NCBI GenBank assembly: GCA_963834365.1
Contig: CAWIBS010000030.1
Coordinates: 62,001-126,000, forward strand
Source of the DNA: CAWJAP01 sp963834365
GTDB lineage: Bacteria > Acidobacteriota > Vicinamibacteria > Vicinamibacterales > Vicinamibacteraceae
Direction of reading: 5' to 3'
DNA: 64,000 nt
This document shows, piece after piece, positions 55,489-63,809 of this stretch. A model generated the notes under the pieces. That model did not search any database and was not told the origin of the DNA. It worked only from the letters and a program-made list of their open reading frames with translations. A program made the position numbers and the translations under genes. Each line of letters begins with the position of its first letter. Within the stretch, counting starts at the first letter, position 1.

Positions 55489-56937
55489 CTAGTAGCGGTC
55501 GTCGGTCGCCGCTACATGTGGATCGCCGCGCCGTGCGGCCGCGTGCGCGGCCTCGCCCACCGCTTCCGACATCGTCGGATGCGCGTGGATCGTGCGGATC
55601 AGTTCCTCGACCGTGCATTCGAGACGCAGGGCCAGCGTCGCTTCGGCGACGAGCTCGGTCGCACGCGGGCCGATCATGTGGACGCCGAGCACCTCGTCGT
55701 AACGCTTTTCCGCCACGATCTTGACGAACCCGTCGGTCTCGTTCGCCATGCGCGCGCGGCCCAGCACGCGGAACGGGAACGTCCCCACGCGCACGTCGTA
55801 CCCCTGTTCCTGCGCTGCCTTCTCGGTGAGCCCGACGCTGCCGATCTCGGGATCGCAGTAGGTGCACGAGGGAACGTGACCGTAGTTGATCGGCCGCACG
55901 TCCTTGCCCGCGAGCCGTTCGGCGAGCAGCACGCCCTCGGCCGACGACAGATGGGCGAGCTGCGGGTGGCCGGGCTTGTCGAACGTGATGACATCGCCGA
56001 TCGCCGACATGTTCGCGACGCCCGTGCGGAACAGCGTGTCGGTCCGGATGTATCCCCGCTCGAGCGTCAGGCCGGCCTCCTCGGCGCCAAGACCGGTCGT
56101 GACCGGACCGCGGCCCGTGGCGACGAGCAGGTAGTCGGCGGTCAGGCTCTCCTTCTTCCCTGCCCCGGTCTCGGCCTCGATCGCCACGCCCGAGGCGCCC
56201 GGTGTGGCCGACGTGACCTTCGTCCCCGTCAGGACCTTGATCTTCGCCTTCTTGAACACGCGCTCGAGCTCGGCCGACACGGCTTGGTCCTCGAGCGGGA
56301 CGAGACGGGGCAACAGCTCGATCAGCGTCACCTGGCTGCCGAAGCGATTGAAGATCGAGGCGAACTCGACGCCGACGGCGCCGCTGCCCATGATCGCGAT
56401 CGATGCCGGCACCTCGGGCAGGTGAATCGCTTCGTCGCTCGTGATGATGCGCGTGCGATCGATCTCGATGCCCGGGACGCTGCGCGCCGTGGAGCCGGTG
56501 GCGACGACGATCTCCCGCGCCATCACCTTCTGCGCCGGCCCGCCCTCGCTCGTGACCTCCACCGCGCCGTTCCCCAGCAGGCGCGCCGAGCCCTTGATCC
56601 AGTCGATCTTGTTCTTCTTGAACAGCAGCTCGATCCCGCCCGTCAGCCCCTTGACGACCTTGTTCTTGCGCGCGTGCACCTGGCCGATGTCGATTCGCAC
56701 CGTCCCCTCGGGCAGGACCAGCCCCCACTCCTTCGCGTCCTGCGCGATCTTCAGCGCGTGCGCGTGCTCGAGCAGCGCCTTGGTGGGGATGCAGCCCCAG
56801 TTGAGACAGGTGCCGCCGAGCGTCGGCGCGCGTTCGACGCACGCCACCTTCAAACCGAGCTGCGAGGCGCGGATCGCGGCGACATAGCCTCCCGTTCCGG
56901 ATCCAATCACCAGCAGGTCATATGCTGTGGTCGCCAC
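55489..56937 (-). CDS. lpdA: Dihydrolipoamide dehydrogenase (E3)
   Basis: The FAD enzyme that reoxidises dihydrolipoamide with NAD+. Full length (482 residues) and in one frame. The FAD motif is DLLVIGSGTGGYVAAIRASQ, the redox-active disulfide is C44/C49 in GGTCLNWGCIPTK, the NAD motif is IAIMGSGAVGVEFASIFNRF, FAD contacts are in MSAIGDVITF, and the C-terminal catalytic His is in HAHPTMSEAVGEA. The GTG start has AAAGGAG 7 bases upstream and a strong promoter (56961-56989). It is the first gene of lpdA-E1alpha-E1beta-E2-lipB. Confidence 0.96.
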   Translation of the reverse strand: MATTAYDLLVIGSGTGGYVAAIRASQLGLKVACVERAPTLGGTCLNWGCIPTKALLEHAHALKIAQDAKEWGLVLPEGTVRIDIGQVHARKNKVVKGLTGGIELLFKKNKIDWIKGSARLLGNGAVEVTSEGGPAQKVMAREIVVATGSTARSVPGIEIDRTRIITSDEAIHLPEVPASIAIMGSGAVGVEFASIFNRFGSQVTLIELLPRLVPLEDQAVSAELERVFKKAKIKVLTGTKVTSATPGASGVAIEAETGAGKKESLTADYLLVATGRGPVTTGLGAEEAGLTLERGYIRTDTLFRTGVANMSAIGDVITFDKPGHPQLAHLSSAEGVLLAERLAGKDVRPINYGHVPSCTYCDPEIGSVGLTEKAAQEQGYDVRVGTFPFRVLGRARMANETDGFVKIVAEKRYDEVLGVHMIGPRATELVAEATLALRLECTVEELIRTIHAHPTMSEAVGEAAHAAARRGDPHVAATDDRY

Positions 56938-56960
56938 GATCGCTCCTTTGTCCGCGGCGG

Positions 56961-56989
56961 ATTATATTGGTGGCCGCAGGTGATGTCCA
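56961..56989 (-). promoter_or_regulatory. Sigma70-type promoter of the lpdA operon
   Basis: On the minus strand TGGACA (56984-56989) and TATAAT (56961-56966) are separated by exactly 17 bases, and the -10 box is a perfect consensus. The lpdA start lies 24 bases downstream of it. The -35 box overlaps the ATG of the divergent NtrC-type regulator gene (56983-56985). Confidence 0.7.
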
Positions 56990-58408
56990 CGAACCCGAAG
57001 ACGCTGCTCATCGTTGACGACGATGAAGGCATGCGCGACACGCTGACGGCCATTCTGCGCCGGGACTACGCCGTGTCGAGCGTGGCGAGCGGCGAGGCCG
57101 GGATCGAGACGCTGGCGCGCGCCAGCATCGATCTGATGCTGCTCGACGTCAGGCTGCCGAAGATCGGCGGCCTCGACGTGCTGAAGCACGTCAAGGAACA
57201 GTACCCGCACATCGAGGTCATCGTGATCTCCGCGGTGAGCGAGGTCGAGGTCGCCGTCCAGGCGATCAAGCAGGGGGCCTACCACTTCATCACCAAGGAC
57301 TTCGACTACGACGCGCTGCGATCGCTCGTGCGCAACGCCAGCGAAAAGCAGGATCTCAGCCGCCGGGTGGCGACGCTCGCCGCGCAGGTCGCCGACCAGC
57401 AGCAGGGCGAGTCGGACTTCGTCATCGGCACCAGCCCGGCGATGAAGCAGGTGATCGACCTGGTGCGCAAGATCGCCAAGACGCCGGCGACCGTGCTCAT
57501 CCAGGGCGAGAGCGGCACCGGCAAGGAGCATCTCGCACGGCTGCTGCATCGGGAGTCGGCGAACGCCGGCGGACCGTTCATCGCCGTCAACCTCGCGGCC
57601 GTCCCCGCCGAGCTCGTGGAGAGCACGCTCTTCGGCCACGAGAAGGGCGCGTTCACCGGCGCGATCAAGCAGCAGCTCGGCAAGTTCGAGATGGCCGCCG
57701 GCGGCACCCTGTTCCTCGACGAAATCGGCGACCTGCGGCTCGACCTGCAGGCCAAGCTCCTGCGGGCGCTGCAGGAAGGCGAAATCGAGCGCGTCGGCGG
57801 CGCCAAGCCGGTCCGCACGGACTTCCGGCTCGTCGTCGCGACCAACGTCGATCTCGAGCGCGCGATCCGGGAGGGCCGCTTCCGCGAAGACCTGTTCTAC
57901 CGCATCAACGTGATCCCGATGCGCACGCCGCCGCTGCGCGAACGGGCCGCCGACCTCGGCGATCTGGTGGCCTTCTTTCTCCGCCGCTACAACGCCCGCT
58001 TCCGCAAGAACGTCCTCGGGGTGTCGGATGAAGCCCTGGCGGTCCTGAAGCAGGTACTGGTGGCCAGGCAACATCCGTGAGCTCCAGAACCTGATGGAAC
58101 GGATGGTCGCCACCGACGAGCGCGGGTTCATCGGCGAAGAGGATCTGCCGATCGAGCTGCAGCTCGCCCGGCTGAGGGCGGCCCAGCCGAGCAGCGAGGG
58201 ACGGTTCGCCGATTTGGTGGCGGCGTTCGAGCGCAGCCTGATCCTCCGCACGCTGCAGGAGTCGGGCGGCAACGTGACCGCGGCCAGCCGGTACCTGGAG
58301 ATGCCGCTCGCGACGTTCAAGAACAAGATCCAGAAGCACCGCATTCGCGAGCTGGGGGTCACGCGGGGGGCGGGAGCCGGTCGGGCTTACACCGAGGGCG
58401 ACGTGTGA
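56983..58408 (+). CDS. NtrC-family sigma54-dependent response regulator (one frameshift)
   Basis: An enhancer-binding activator of about 474 residues. The N-terminal receiver domain has the phospho-Asp D55 in LMLLDVRLPKIGG. The AAA+ domain has Walker A GESGTGKEHLARLLHRE, the sigma54-contact loop FGHEKGAFTGAIKQQ and Walker B GGTLFLDEIGDL. After the frame change at about 58054 (GTAC) it continues YWWPGNIRELQNLMERMVAT. The C-terminal Fis-type HTH is LQESGGNVTAASRYLEMPLA with TFKNKIQKH. The span is 3n+1. It is divergent from lpdA with 45 bases between the starts. No cognate histidine kinase is adjacent. Confidence 0.94.
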
Positions 58409-58974
58409 GCGTCGTTCGCTGTCAGTGGGCGCGCAACCCGCCGTTCCCGGAATACGAGCACTACCACGACCGTGAATGGGGCGTGCCCGTCCACGACGAC
58501 CGGCGGCTCTTCGAGTTCCTCACGCTCGAGGGTGCCCAGGCAGGCCTGAGCTGGGCCACCATCCTGAAGAAGCGCGAGCACTATCGCCGCCTGTTCGCGG
58601 AGTTCGATCCTGTCCGCGTAGCACGGTTCACGCCGGCGCGGATTGAGCGGCTCCTCCAGGATCCCGGCATCGTCCGCAATCGGCTGAAGGTGGAGTCAAC
58701 GATCGCCAACGCCCGCGCCGTAATCACAGTGCAGAAGGAGTTCGGCAGCCTGGACGAGTACCTATGGCGCTTCGTGGGCGGGCAACCGAGACGCAACACC
58801 TGGCGGACGATGAAGGACGTTCCCGCACGGACGCCCGAGTCGGACGCGATGGCGCGCGAGCTCAAGCGTCGCGGGTTCAGGTTCGTGGGAACGACAGTGT
58901 GCTACGCCTTCATGCAAGCGGTGGGGCTGGTGAACGACCACACGCTGGACTGCTTTCGTCACCACGAGATTTGA
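58405..58974 (+). CDS. tag: DNA-3-methyladenine glycosylase I
   Basis: Excises 3-methyladenine from alkylated DNA. The 189-residue protein has the family pattern CQWARNPPFPEYEHYHDREW, GVPVHDDRRLFEFLTLEGAQ, AGLSWATILKKREHYRRLFA and VGTTVCYAFMQAVGLVNDHT, with the zinc-binding Cys and His residues near both ends. The GTG start overlaps the stop of the NtrC-type regulator by four bases, so they are cotranscribed. Confidence 0.95.
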   Translation: MSVVRCQWARNPPFPEYEHYHDREWGVPVHDDRRLFEFLTLEGAQAGLSWATILKKREHYRRLFAEFDPVRVARFTPARIERLLQDPGIVRNRLKVESTIANARAVITVQKEFGSLDEYLWRFVGGQPRRNTWRTMKDVPARTPESDAMARELKRRGFRFVGTTVCYAFMQAVGLVNDHTLDCFRHHEI

Positions 58975-59036
58975 GAATGAGCTCGGGTGTGCACGCTCAG
59001 GATCGCGGTGACGATGAGACCGTGCCCCGGCCTCCC

Positions 59037-60170
59037 ATGATTGACTGGCAGGGTCGAACCCGACTCATCTTCGGCGCTGGATGCCTCGAGCGGCTGGGCG
59101 AGCTCGCGCGTGAGCTCGGCATCACCCGGGCCCTGCTCGTGAGCGACCCCGACATCGTCGCGACCGGCTACGCGGAGAGGGCCGAAGCGCTGCTGGACGA
59201 CGCCGGCGTGCGGACGACGATCTTCAGCGAGTTCAGCGCCGACCCGGACGGCGACATGGTGGCCCTTGGCGCCGGCGAAGCCCGGCGTGCCGGGGCGGAC
59301 GGACTGATCGCCATCGGCGGGGGCAGCTCGCTCGACTGCGCGAAGGGGATCAATTTCATCGCCACCGGCGGCGGGGCGATCGAGGACTACCGCGGCTACG
59401 GCCGCGCTCGCGGCACGATGCTGCCGATGATCGGGGTGCCGACCACGGCGGGCACGGGAAGCGATGCACAGTCGTACGCCGTCCTCGCCGATGCGCGCAC
59501 GAAGCTGAAGATGGCGTGCGGCGATCCAGGAGCCGCGTTCCGCGTCGCGCTCCTCGACCCGGACCTGACGCGGACGAAGCCGCGGAGCGTCACCGCGGCG
59601 ACCGGGTACGACGCGCTCTCGCACGCGGTCGAAGCGTGGGTGACACGCCGGCGAAACCCGCTGTCTCTGATGTTTGCGCGAGAAGCCTGGCGCCTGCTCG
59701 ACGGACATCTCGAGCGCGTGCTGCAGACGCCGGACGATGATGAGGCGCGGGGCGCGATGCTGCTGGGGGCATACATCGCAGGACTTGCGATCGAGCAGTC
59801 GATGCTGGGGGCGGCGCACGCGTGTGCCAACCCGCTCACGGCTCGATATGGCACTCCGCACGGCATTGCCGTCTCGCTGATGCTGCCGCACGTCGTCCGC
59901 TGGAATGCCGAGGAGGTCGATGCCGCCTACGGCGAGCTGCTCGCGCCCGACACCGGTGCGGCGTCGCAGCCGGGCCAGCGGCTCGCGACACGGCTCGAGT
60001 CGCTGGCGCGCACGTGCGACTTCCCGCTGACGCTCGCGGACGCCGGGGCGTCGGAGGCCGACCTCCCGGAGCTTGCGGCGCAGGCCGCAGAACAGTGGAC
60101 CGGCACGTTCAACCCGCGCCCGCTCACGTCCGCCACGGCGCTGGAACTGTATCGCAGGGCGTTTCGATGA
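59037..60170 (+). CDS. Iron-containing alcohol dehydrogenase
   Basis: An NAD(P)-dependent group III (iron-activated) alcohol dehydrogenase, 377 residues. The N-terminal RLIFGAGCLERLGELARELG leads to the dinucleotide loop GLIAIGGGSSLDCAKGINFI, then VPTTAGTGSDAQSYAVLADA. Metal ligands lie in GYDALSHAVEAW and AGLAIEQSMLGAAHACANPL followed by TARYGTPHGIAVSLMLPHVV. The substrate aldehyde/alcohol is not known. The ATG at 59037 is the best start; the frame is open further upstream but shows no conservation there. It follows tag by 62 bases. Confidence 0.92.
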   Translation: MIDWQGRTRLIFGAGCLERLGELARELGITRALLVSDPDIVATGYAERAEALLDDAGVRTTIFSEFSADPDGDMVALGAGEARRAGADGLIAIGGGSSLDCAKGINFIATGGGAIEDYRGYGRARGTMLPMIGVPTTAGTGSDAQSYAVLADARTKLKMACGDPGAAFRVALLDPDLTRTKPRSVTAATGYDALSHAVEAWVTRRRNPLSLMFAREAWRLLDGHLERVLQTPDDDEARGAMLLGAYIAGLAIEQSMLGAAHACANPLTARYGTPHGIAVSLMLPHVVRWNAEEVDAAYGELLAPDTGAASQPGQRLATRLESLARTCDFPLTLADAGASEADLPELAAQAAEQWTGTFNPRPLTSATALELYRRAFR

Positions 60171-60186
60171 GAATCGGAGGGTGTTC

Positions 60187-60281
60187 GGTCTTCGGTCTGC
60201 GATCCGCGTCGGCGGGGCTGAAGCCCCGCCCTACCGATCTTGCCCGCGGCCTCACCGGTAGGCCGGACCTTTAGGTCCGGC
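60187..60281. repeat. Word run and a pair of REP-like palindromes
   Basis: GGTCTTCGGTCTGCG words at 60187-60201 precede GGCGGGGCTGAAGCCCCGCC (60211-60230) and GCCGGACCTTTAGGTCCGGC (60262-60281). The inner flanks CCTACCG and CCGGTAGG are complementary. The arrangement repeats that at 5891-5961 almost exactly. It lies between the alcohol dehydrogenase and PQQ-propeller genes. Confidence 0.85.
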
Positions 60282-60311
60282 GTGCATTGGGAGCTCACTG
60301 GTCGTTACAGT

Positions 60312-61425
60312 ATGCGCACCATGGCGTCCGTCTTCGTCACAACCGTCCTGATCTCCGCTGTTGCGGCGCAATCGCCGGCGGGAACCGGCAACTGGCCACA
60401 GTTTCGCGGCAACCCGACGCTCACCGGCGTCGCCTCGTCCGAGATGCCGGCGACGCTGAAGGTCTTGTGGTCCTTCGAGGCTGGTGAATCGGTGGAGTCG
60501 TCGGCCGCGATCGCGGACGGAGTGGTCTACGTGGGCTCGCAGGCGGGCGAGTTGCTGGCGCTCGGACTCTCGGACGGAAAGCCGCGGTGGCGTTACAAGA
60601 CCACGGCCGGCATCGGCGAATCCTCGCCCGCCGTGGCTCAGGGGCTCGTGTTCGTGGGCGACCTCGCCGGCCTTTTCCACGCCGTTCGCGCCACGGAGGG
60701 CAAGGCCGCGTGGACCTTCAAGACCGAAGGTGAAATCAAGTCGTCGCCCGTGGTCGTCGGCGATCGCGTGTTGATCGGATCGGTACGATGGCAATCTCTA
60801 CGCGCTCGAGGTGAAGACCGGCAAGCTGGCGTGGAAGATACAAACCGAGAACTACGTCCATGGCACGCCAGCCGTCGCTGGCGGCATCGCCTACATTGCC
60901 GGCTGCGACGAGATCTTCCGCGCCATCCGCATCGCGGACGGCAAAGAGCTCTACACGCTGCAGATTGGCGCCTACACCGGCGGATCGGTGGCGCTGGTCG
61001 GGGAGCGGGCCTACTTCGGGACCTTCAGCAACGAGGTGCTGGGCGTGGACCTCACCGCCAGGAAGGTCCTGTGGCGCTACCAGCATCCGGAGCGGCAGTT
61101 CCCCTTCTACTCGTCGGCGGCCGTGTCGGCGGGCAAGGTCGTGATCGGGGGGCGTGACAAGTTCATCCACGCCCTCGAGACGACGACCGGCAAGGCGGCG
61201 TGGACGTTCACCACCCGGGCTCGGGTCGAGTCCTCGCCGGCCATTGCCGGCTCGCGCATCTACGTCGGCTCGAACGACGGGCGCTTCTACGTGCTGGATC
61301 TCGCGAGCGGCAAGCCGCTCTGGGAGTACGAAGCCGGGTCCCCGATGTCCGCGTCCCCGGCGCTCGGCGGCGGGCGGGTGGTCGTCGGCACCAACGACGG
61401 CACCGTCATCTGTTTCGGCGCGTGA
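60312..61425 (+). CDS. Secreted PQQ-like beta-propeller protein (one frameshift)
   Basis: An exported protein of about 370 residues with a signal peptide (MRTMASVFVTTVLISAVAAQ). About seven to eight PQQ/BamB-type blades with the alternation 'SSPAVA-GLVFVGD-DGKxxW' follow. Examples are SAAIADGVVYVGSQAGELLA, ESSPAVAQGLVFVGDLAGLF, GTPAVAGGIAYIAGCDEIFR and ASPALGGGRVVVGTNDGTVI. The opening WPQFRGNPTLTGV is characteristic of outer-membrane-associated quinoprotein-like propellers in Acidobacteria and Planctomycetes. No dehydrogenase active-site residues are apparent, so it is more likely a binding scaffold. The frame changes at about 60783 (GTAC); the span is 3n+1. Confidence 0.88.
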
Positions 61426-61827
61426 GGAGGTTGGGAGGGAGCAACGCTCCAACGTTGGCGCGCGCAGGGGGACCGCCGGAAGGCTCGAGTTTCAGGCGCG
61501 CCTCTGGATTTGTCGGCGTTCGAATCCCTACCTCCCAGCCATCCACTTCGACAGTTGCAAATCCGTCAACGGTAGCGAGTTACGGCGTTCGATTTCTTGT
61601 TTGCTCCGTTCAGGCGGCCGTCAGCGCAGTGCCGTGATCCGTCGCAACCTCCACGATATCAACGGCTTGGCCAGAATCGGGCGAGTTCGAATCCCAAGCA
61701 GGGGTTGCGCCCCCCGAGCAGTGGATCCGGATTCGGCTCTAGGACCTGACCGGTCACTCATCTGGGGCCACGTTCGACCCGTGCCTGATTCTTATCGTAT
61801 GAGATAATTTACGATGAGCCGCCGACG
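61426..61827. other. 402-base gap with a hairpin and two tRNA T-loop-like motifs
   Basis: No protein gene is apparent. Just after the PQQ-propeller stop, GTTGG..GAGC AAC GCTC..CAAC (61430-61453) can fold as a hairpin. At 61517-61541 the sequence GCGTTCGAATCCC, then TACCTCCCAGCCA, looks like the 3' end of a tRNA gene, with CCTCCCA able to pair with TGGGAGG at 61432-61438. At 61689-61701 GAGTTCGAATCCC is a second T-loop-like motif. No complete cloverleaf could be drawn. These may be eroded tRNA or attachment-site remnants at the border of the accessory patch to the right. Confidence 0.35.
61792..61807 (+). promoter_or_regulatory. Candidate operator/promoter of the toxin-antitoxin pair
   Basis: TTATCGTATGAGATAA has perfect TTATC/GATAA arms around six bases and overlaps TATGAGATAATTTAC, which contains plausible -10 elements, 20 bases before the toxin start. 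Toxin-antitoxin pairs are typically autorepressed at such palindromes. Confidence 0.45.
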
Positions 61828-62160
61828 ATGGACGTCCGAGAGTACCTGACGGCTGACGGCAGGAACCCGTACCGTGAGTGGCTGGACACGCTGGACGTCA
61901 CGCCGCGCGCGCGGATTCAGGCGAGAATGCTCCGCTTCTCGACCGGGAATCTGGGCGACCACAAGAGCGTCGGCGGCGGCGTGTGGGAGGCGCGGGTCAT
62001 GTTCGGGCCTGGGTATCGGATCTATTTCGGCAAGGACGGCGCGCAACTCGTGCTGCTGTTGCTCGGCGGCGACAAGTCCACGCAGACGGTGGACGTGGCT
62101 CGGGCGCGGGAGTCATGGCAGGCGTATCAGGAGGGCAAACGTCGTGGCAAGACGAAGTGA
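61828..62160 (+). CDS. HigB-like toxin (RelE/ParE superfamily addiction module killer)
   Basis: A 110-residue protein of the TIGR02683-type 'addiction module killer' group within the RelE/ParE fold. The members are presumed ribosome-dependent mRNA interferases. Signatures are YREWLDTLDVTPRARIQARM, LRFSTGNLGDHKSVGGGVWE, ARVMFGPGYRIYFGKDGAQL and LLLLGGDKSTQTVDVARARE. The GDKSTQ motif is characteristic. It is first in the pair and overlaps the antitoxin start, the inverted (HigBA-like) order. Confidence 0.9.
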   Translation: MDVREYLTADGRNPYREWLDTLDVTPRARIQARMLRFSTGNLGDHKSVGGGVWEARVMFGPGYRIYFGKDGAQLVLLLLGGDKSTQTVDVARARESWQAYQEGKRRGKTK

Positions 62161-62455
62161 AGACTGGAACGTCGGACTCGCGAAGGACCTTCGCGATCCT
62201 GCCTTCGCCCGCGAGTTCCTGCTGGCGGCGATCGACGAAGGGGTCGATCTGCAGCTTGCGCTCGGAAAGGTGATCCGCGCGATGGGCGTCAAGGAGTTTG
62301 CGGCAAGGGTGCGGATGGCCAGCCCGAACGTGTTGCGCGCAATTAATCCTCGCCACAATCCGACGCAGGACACGCTCAATCGTCTTCTGAGGCCGTTCAA
62401 GCTCCGCTTGAGCCTCGCGCCGCTCCCGGGGAAGACGCGACCAAACGCCGCATAA
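62144..62455 (+). CDS. HigA-like antitoxin with HTH
   Basis: A 103-residue partner of the preceding toxin. It starts at GTG 62144 (MARRSEDWNVGLAKDLRDPA) with GGAGGGC about 8 bases upstream, overlapping the toxin stop by 17 bases. The pattern FAREFLLAAIDEGVDLQLAL, GKVIRAMGVKEFAARVRMAS and PNVLRAINPRHNPTQDTLNR is the Xre-like helix-turn-helix of addiction-module antidote proteins. It should neutralise the toxin and repress the operon. Confidence 0.88.
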   Translation: MARRSEDWNVGLAKDLRDPAFAREFLLAAIDEGVDLQLALGKVIRAMGVKEFAARVRMASPNVLRAINPRHNPTQDTLNRLLRPFKLRLSLAPLPGKTRPNAA

Positions 62456-62506
62456 GCAACCGCACGACCCACCGCGCCGTCCACCCCGTGGGTTGATCGA
62501 AGCACC

Positions 62507-62884
62507 ATGACCACTGCATCGCTCGATTCTCTGGATGAGCGCATCCGGCGCGCTATCGCCGAGAAGCGGCTTCTCGAGATCCGCTACAAGAGAGCGGTCC
62601 GTCTCGCGGAGCCACACGACTACGGAGTCATCGATGGAACGGAACGCCTCTTGATCTTCCAGCTGCACGGTCCAGATTCAGGCAAGGGTGCCGTCGGCTG
62701 GCGCTTGCTCGATGTCGTCAAGATCGAGAGCTGCGTAGTCACAGATCAGACCTTTGCCGGTAGCCGTGGCCAATCACACCAGCAGCATTACCAATGGGAG
62801 ACGCTGTACGCGCGCGTGACCTCTAGCAGGCCGTGGCTAAAGCGCTCTTCACGGGCAGCAACTCGAACCGATGATGCGGCGTGA
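62507..62884 (+). CDS. Small WYL-like domain protein, 3' end probably disrupted
   Basis: A 125-residue protein. The core IRRAIAEKRLLEIRYKRAVR, LAEPHDYGVIDGTERLLIFQ and WRLLDVVKIESCVVTDQTFA resembles a free-standing WYL domain, a ligand-binding module of regulators often found near defence and mobile genes. No DNA-binding domain is attached. The last about 20 residues overlap the end of the oppositely oriented transposase fragment and look unrelated, so the true C-terminus may have been replaced by an insertion. Confidence 0.55.
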   Translation: MTTASLDSLDERIRRAIAEKRLLEIRYKRAVRLAEPHDYGVIDGTERLLIFQLHGPDSGKGAVGWRLLDVVKIESCVVTDQTFAGSRGQSHQQHYQWETLYARVTSSRPWLKRSSRAATRTDDAA

Positions 62885-63705
62885 AGGCGGACCCATGATC
62901 GTGGGCTGGCCGGCGCACGGCACACCAGCGGTCAGCGACGTGCGTCCACAGGGCGACGATGACGGCCAGGACCATCGCCAACCGCCCCTGCAGCCCGCGC
63001 GGCGTGCCGATGCCGAAGCGCGTCCGCATGAAGAGTCCCAGGTTGAAGCCGCCGATGTGGACGAAGAGGCCGCTTCAAGATGTTCGCGTGCCCGCGGAGA
63101 TGGGTGCGCCGCATGCCACCGGTCTCATAGAGATGAGCATTCGGTCGTTCCAATCGCTCACTGCGTCGCCGCTGCAGCGCCACCCCTCGCCGGCCGCGGA
63201 TGCGCCGCCGGTTCGCGTAGACCGCGTCGCGTGCCGCTGCCTTCTGCTGCCACCGGCGGCGGCCCCGATTCGGTTCGGCGATGTAGGTGCGCAGGTCGAG
63301 CGCGGCCAGATCGACGAGCAGCTGATTGCTGTGGTACCCCTTGTCCGCCACCACCTCGTCGATCACTGCGGTCTGCCCGTCCGTCGCGGCCGCCACGGCT
63401 TCGAGTTCCTCGGCCGCCGCCGTGACCGTGTCGGCGATCGTGGTCGTATCGCCCTGATCGGCGCCCTGCACCGTGACGCCCACGATCGCGCCGGTGGCCA
63501 GGTCGACCGCGTGCTCAGCCTTGTGCGCGAGATGTATGCGCCCGTCCTTCATCTTCGTGATGCGCGCGTCAGGATCGTGCGGATGTCGCCAGTCCGTGTT
63601 CCGGCCTTTCTTGGGGCGCTTCCGATCGAGGCGGGCCAGGTCCGCGCGCGTCGGCGTCTCGATCCCCGAGGCCTGCGCGAGGCGTGTCAGAAAGTTCCGC
63701 GCGTT
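62823..63705 (-). mobile_element. IS1182/IS5-like transposase fragment, 5'-truncated and frameshifted
   Basis: DDE transposase remnant of about 290 codons. Reading rightward-to-left: NFLTRLAQASGIETPTRADL, ARLDRKRPKKGRNTDWRHPH, then KMKDGRIHLAHKAEHAVDLA with TGAIVGVTVQGADQGDTTTI, DEVVADKGYHSNQ and YIAEPNRGRRRW. Next come RLERPNAHLYETGGMRRTHL and, after a frame change at about 63066, LFVHIGGFNLGLFMRTRFGI. The reading frame meets a TAG just upstream of 63706 and the similarity stops there, so the N-terminal third is lost. Terminal inverted repeats are not evident. Confidence 0.8.
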
Positions 63706-63809
63706 CTACTGGTGGCGGACGGAATCTCGGTGAGTTCTGACCGAATACCTCTCGGAGAGTCTCACACACGTTACTCTGGACGGCATTGGCTGCCCGTTCG
63801 AGCGATAAG

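Noticed and set aside
61431..61541. Complete tRNA gene (possibly a long-variable-arm or tRNA-Sec type)
   Set aside because: The acceptor ends can pair (TGGGAGG/CCTCCCA), but the T stem does not pair and no proper anticodon or D arm can be drawn. At most a remnant, or a tRNA spoiled by sequence errors.
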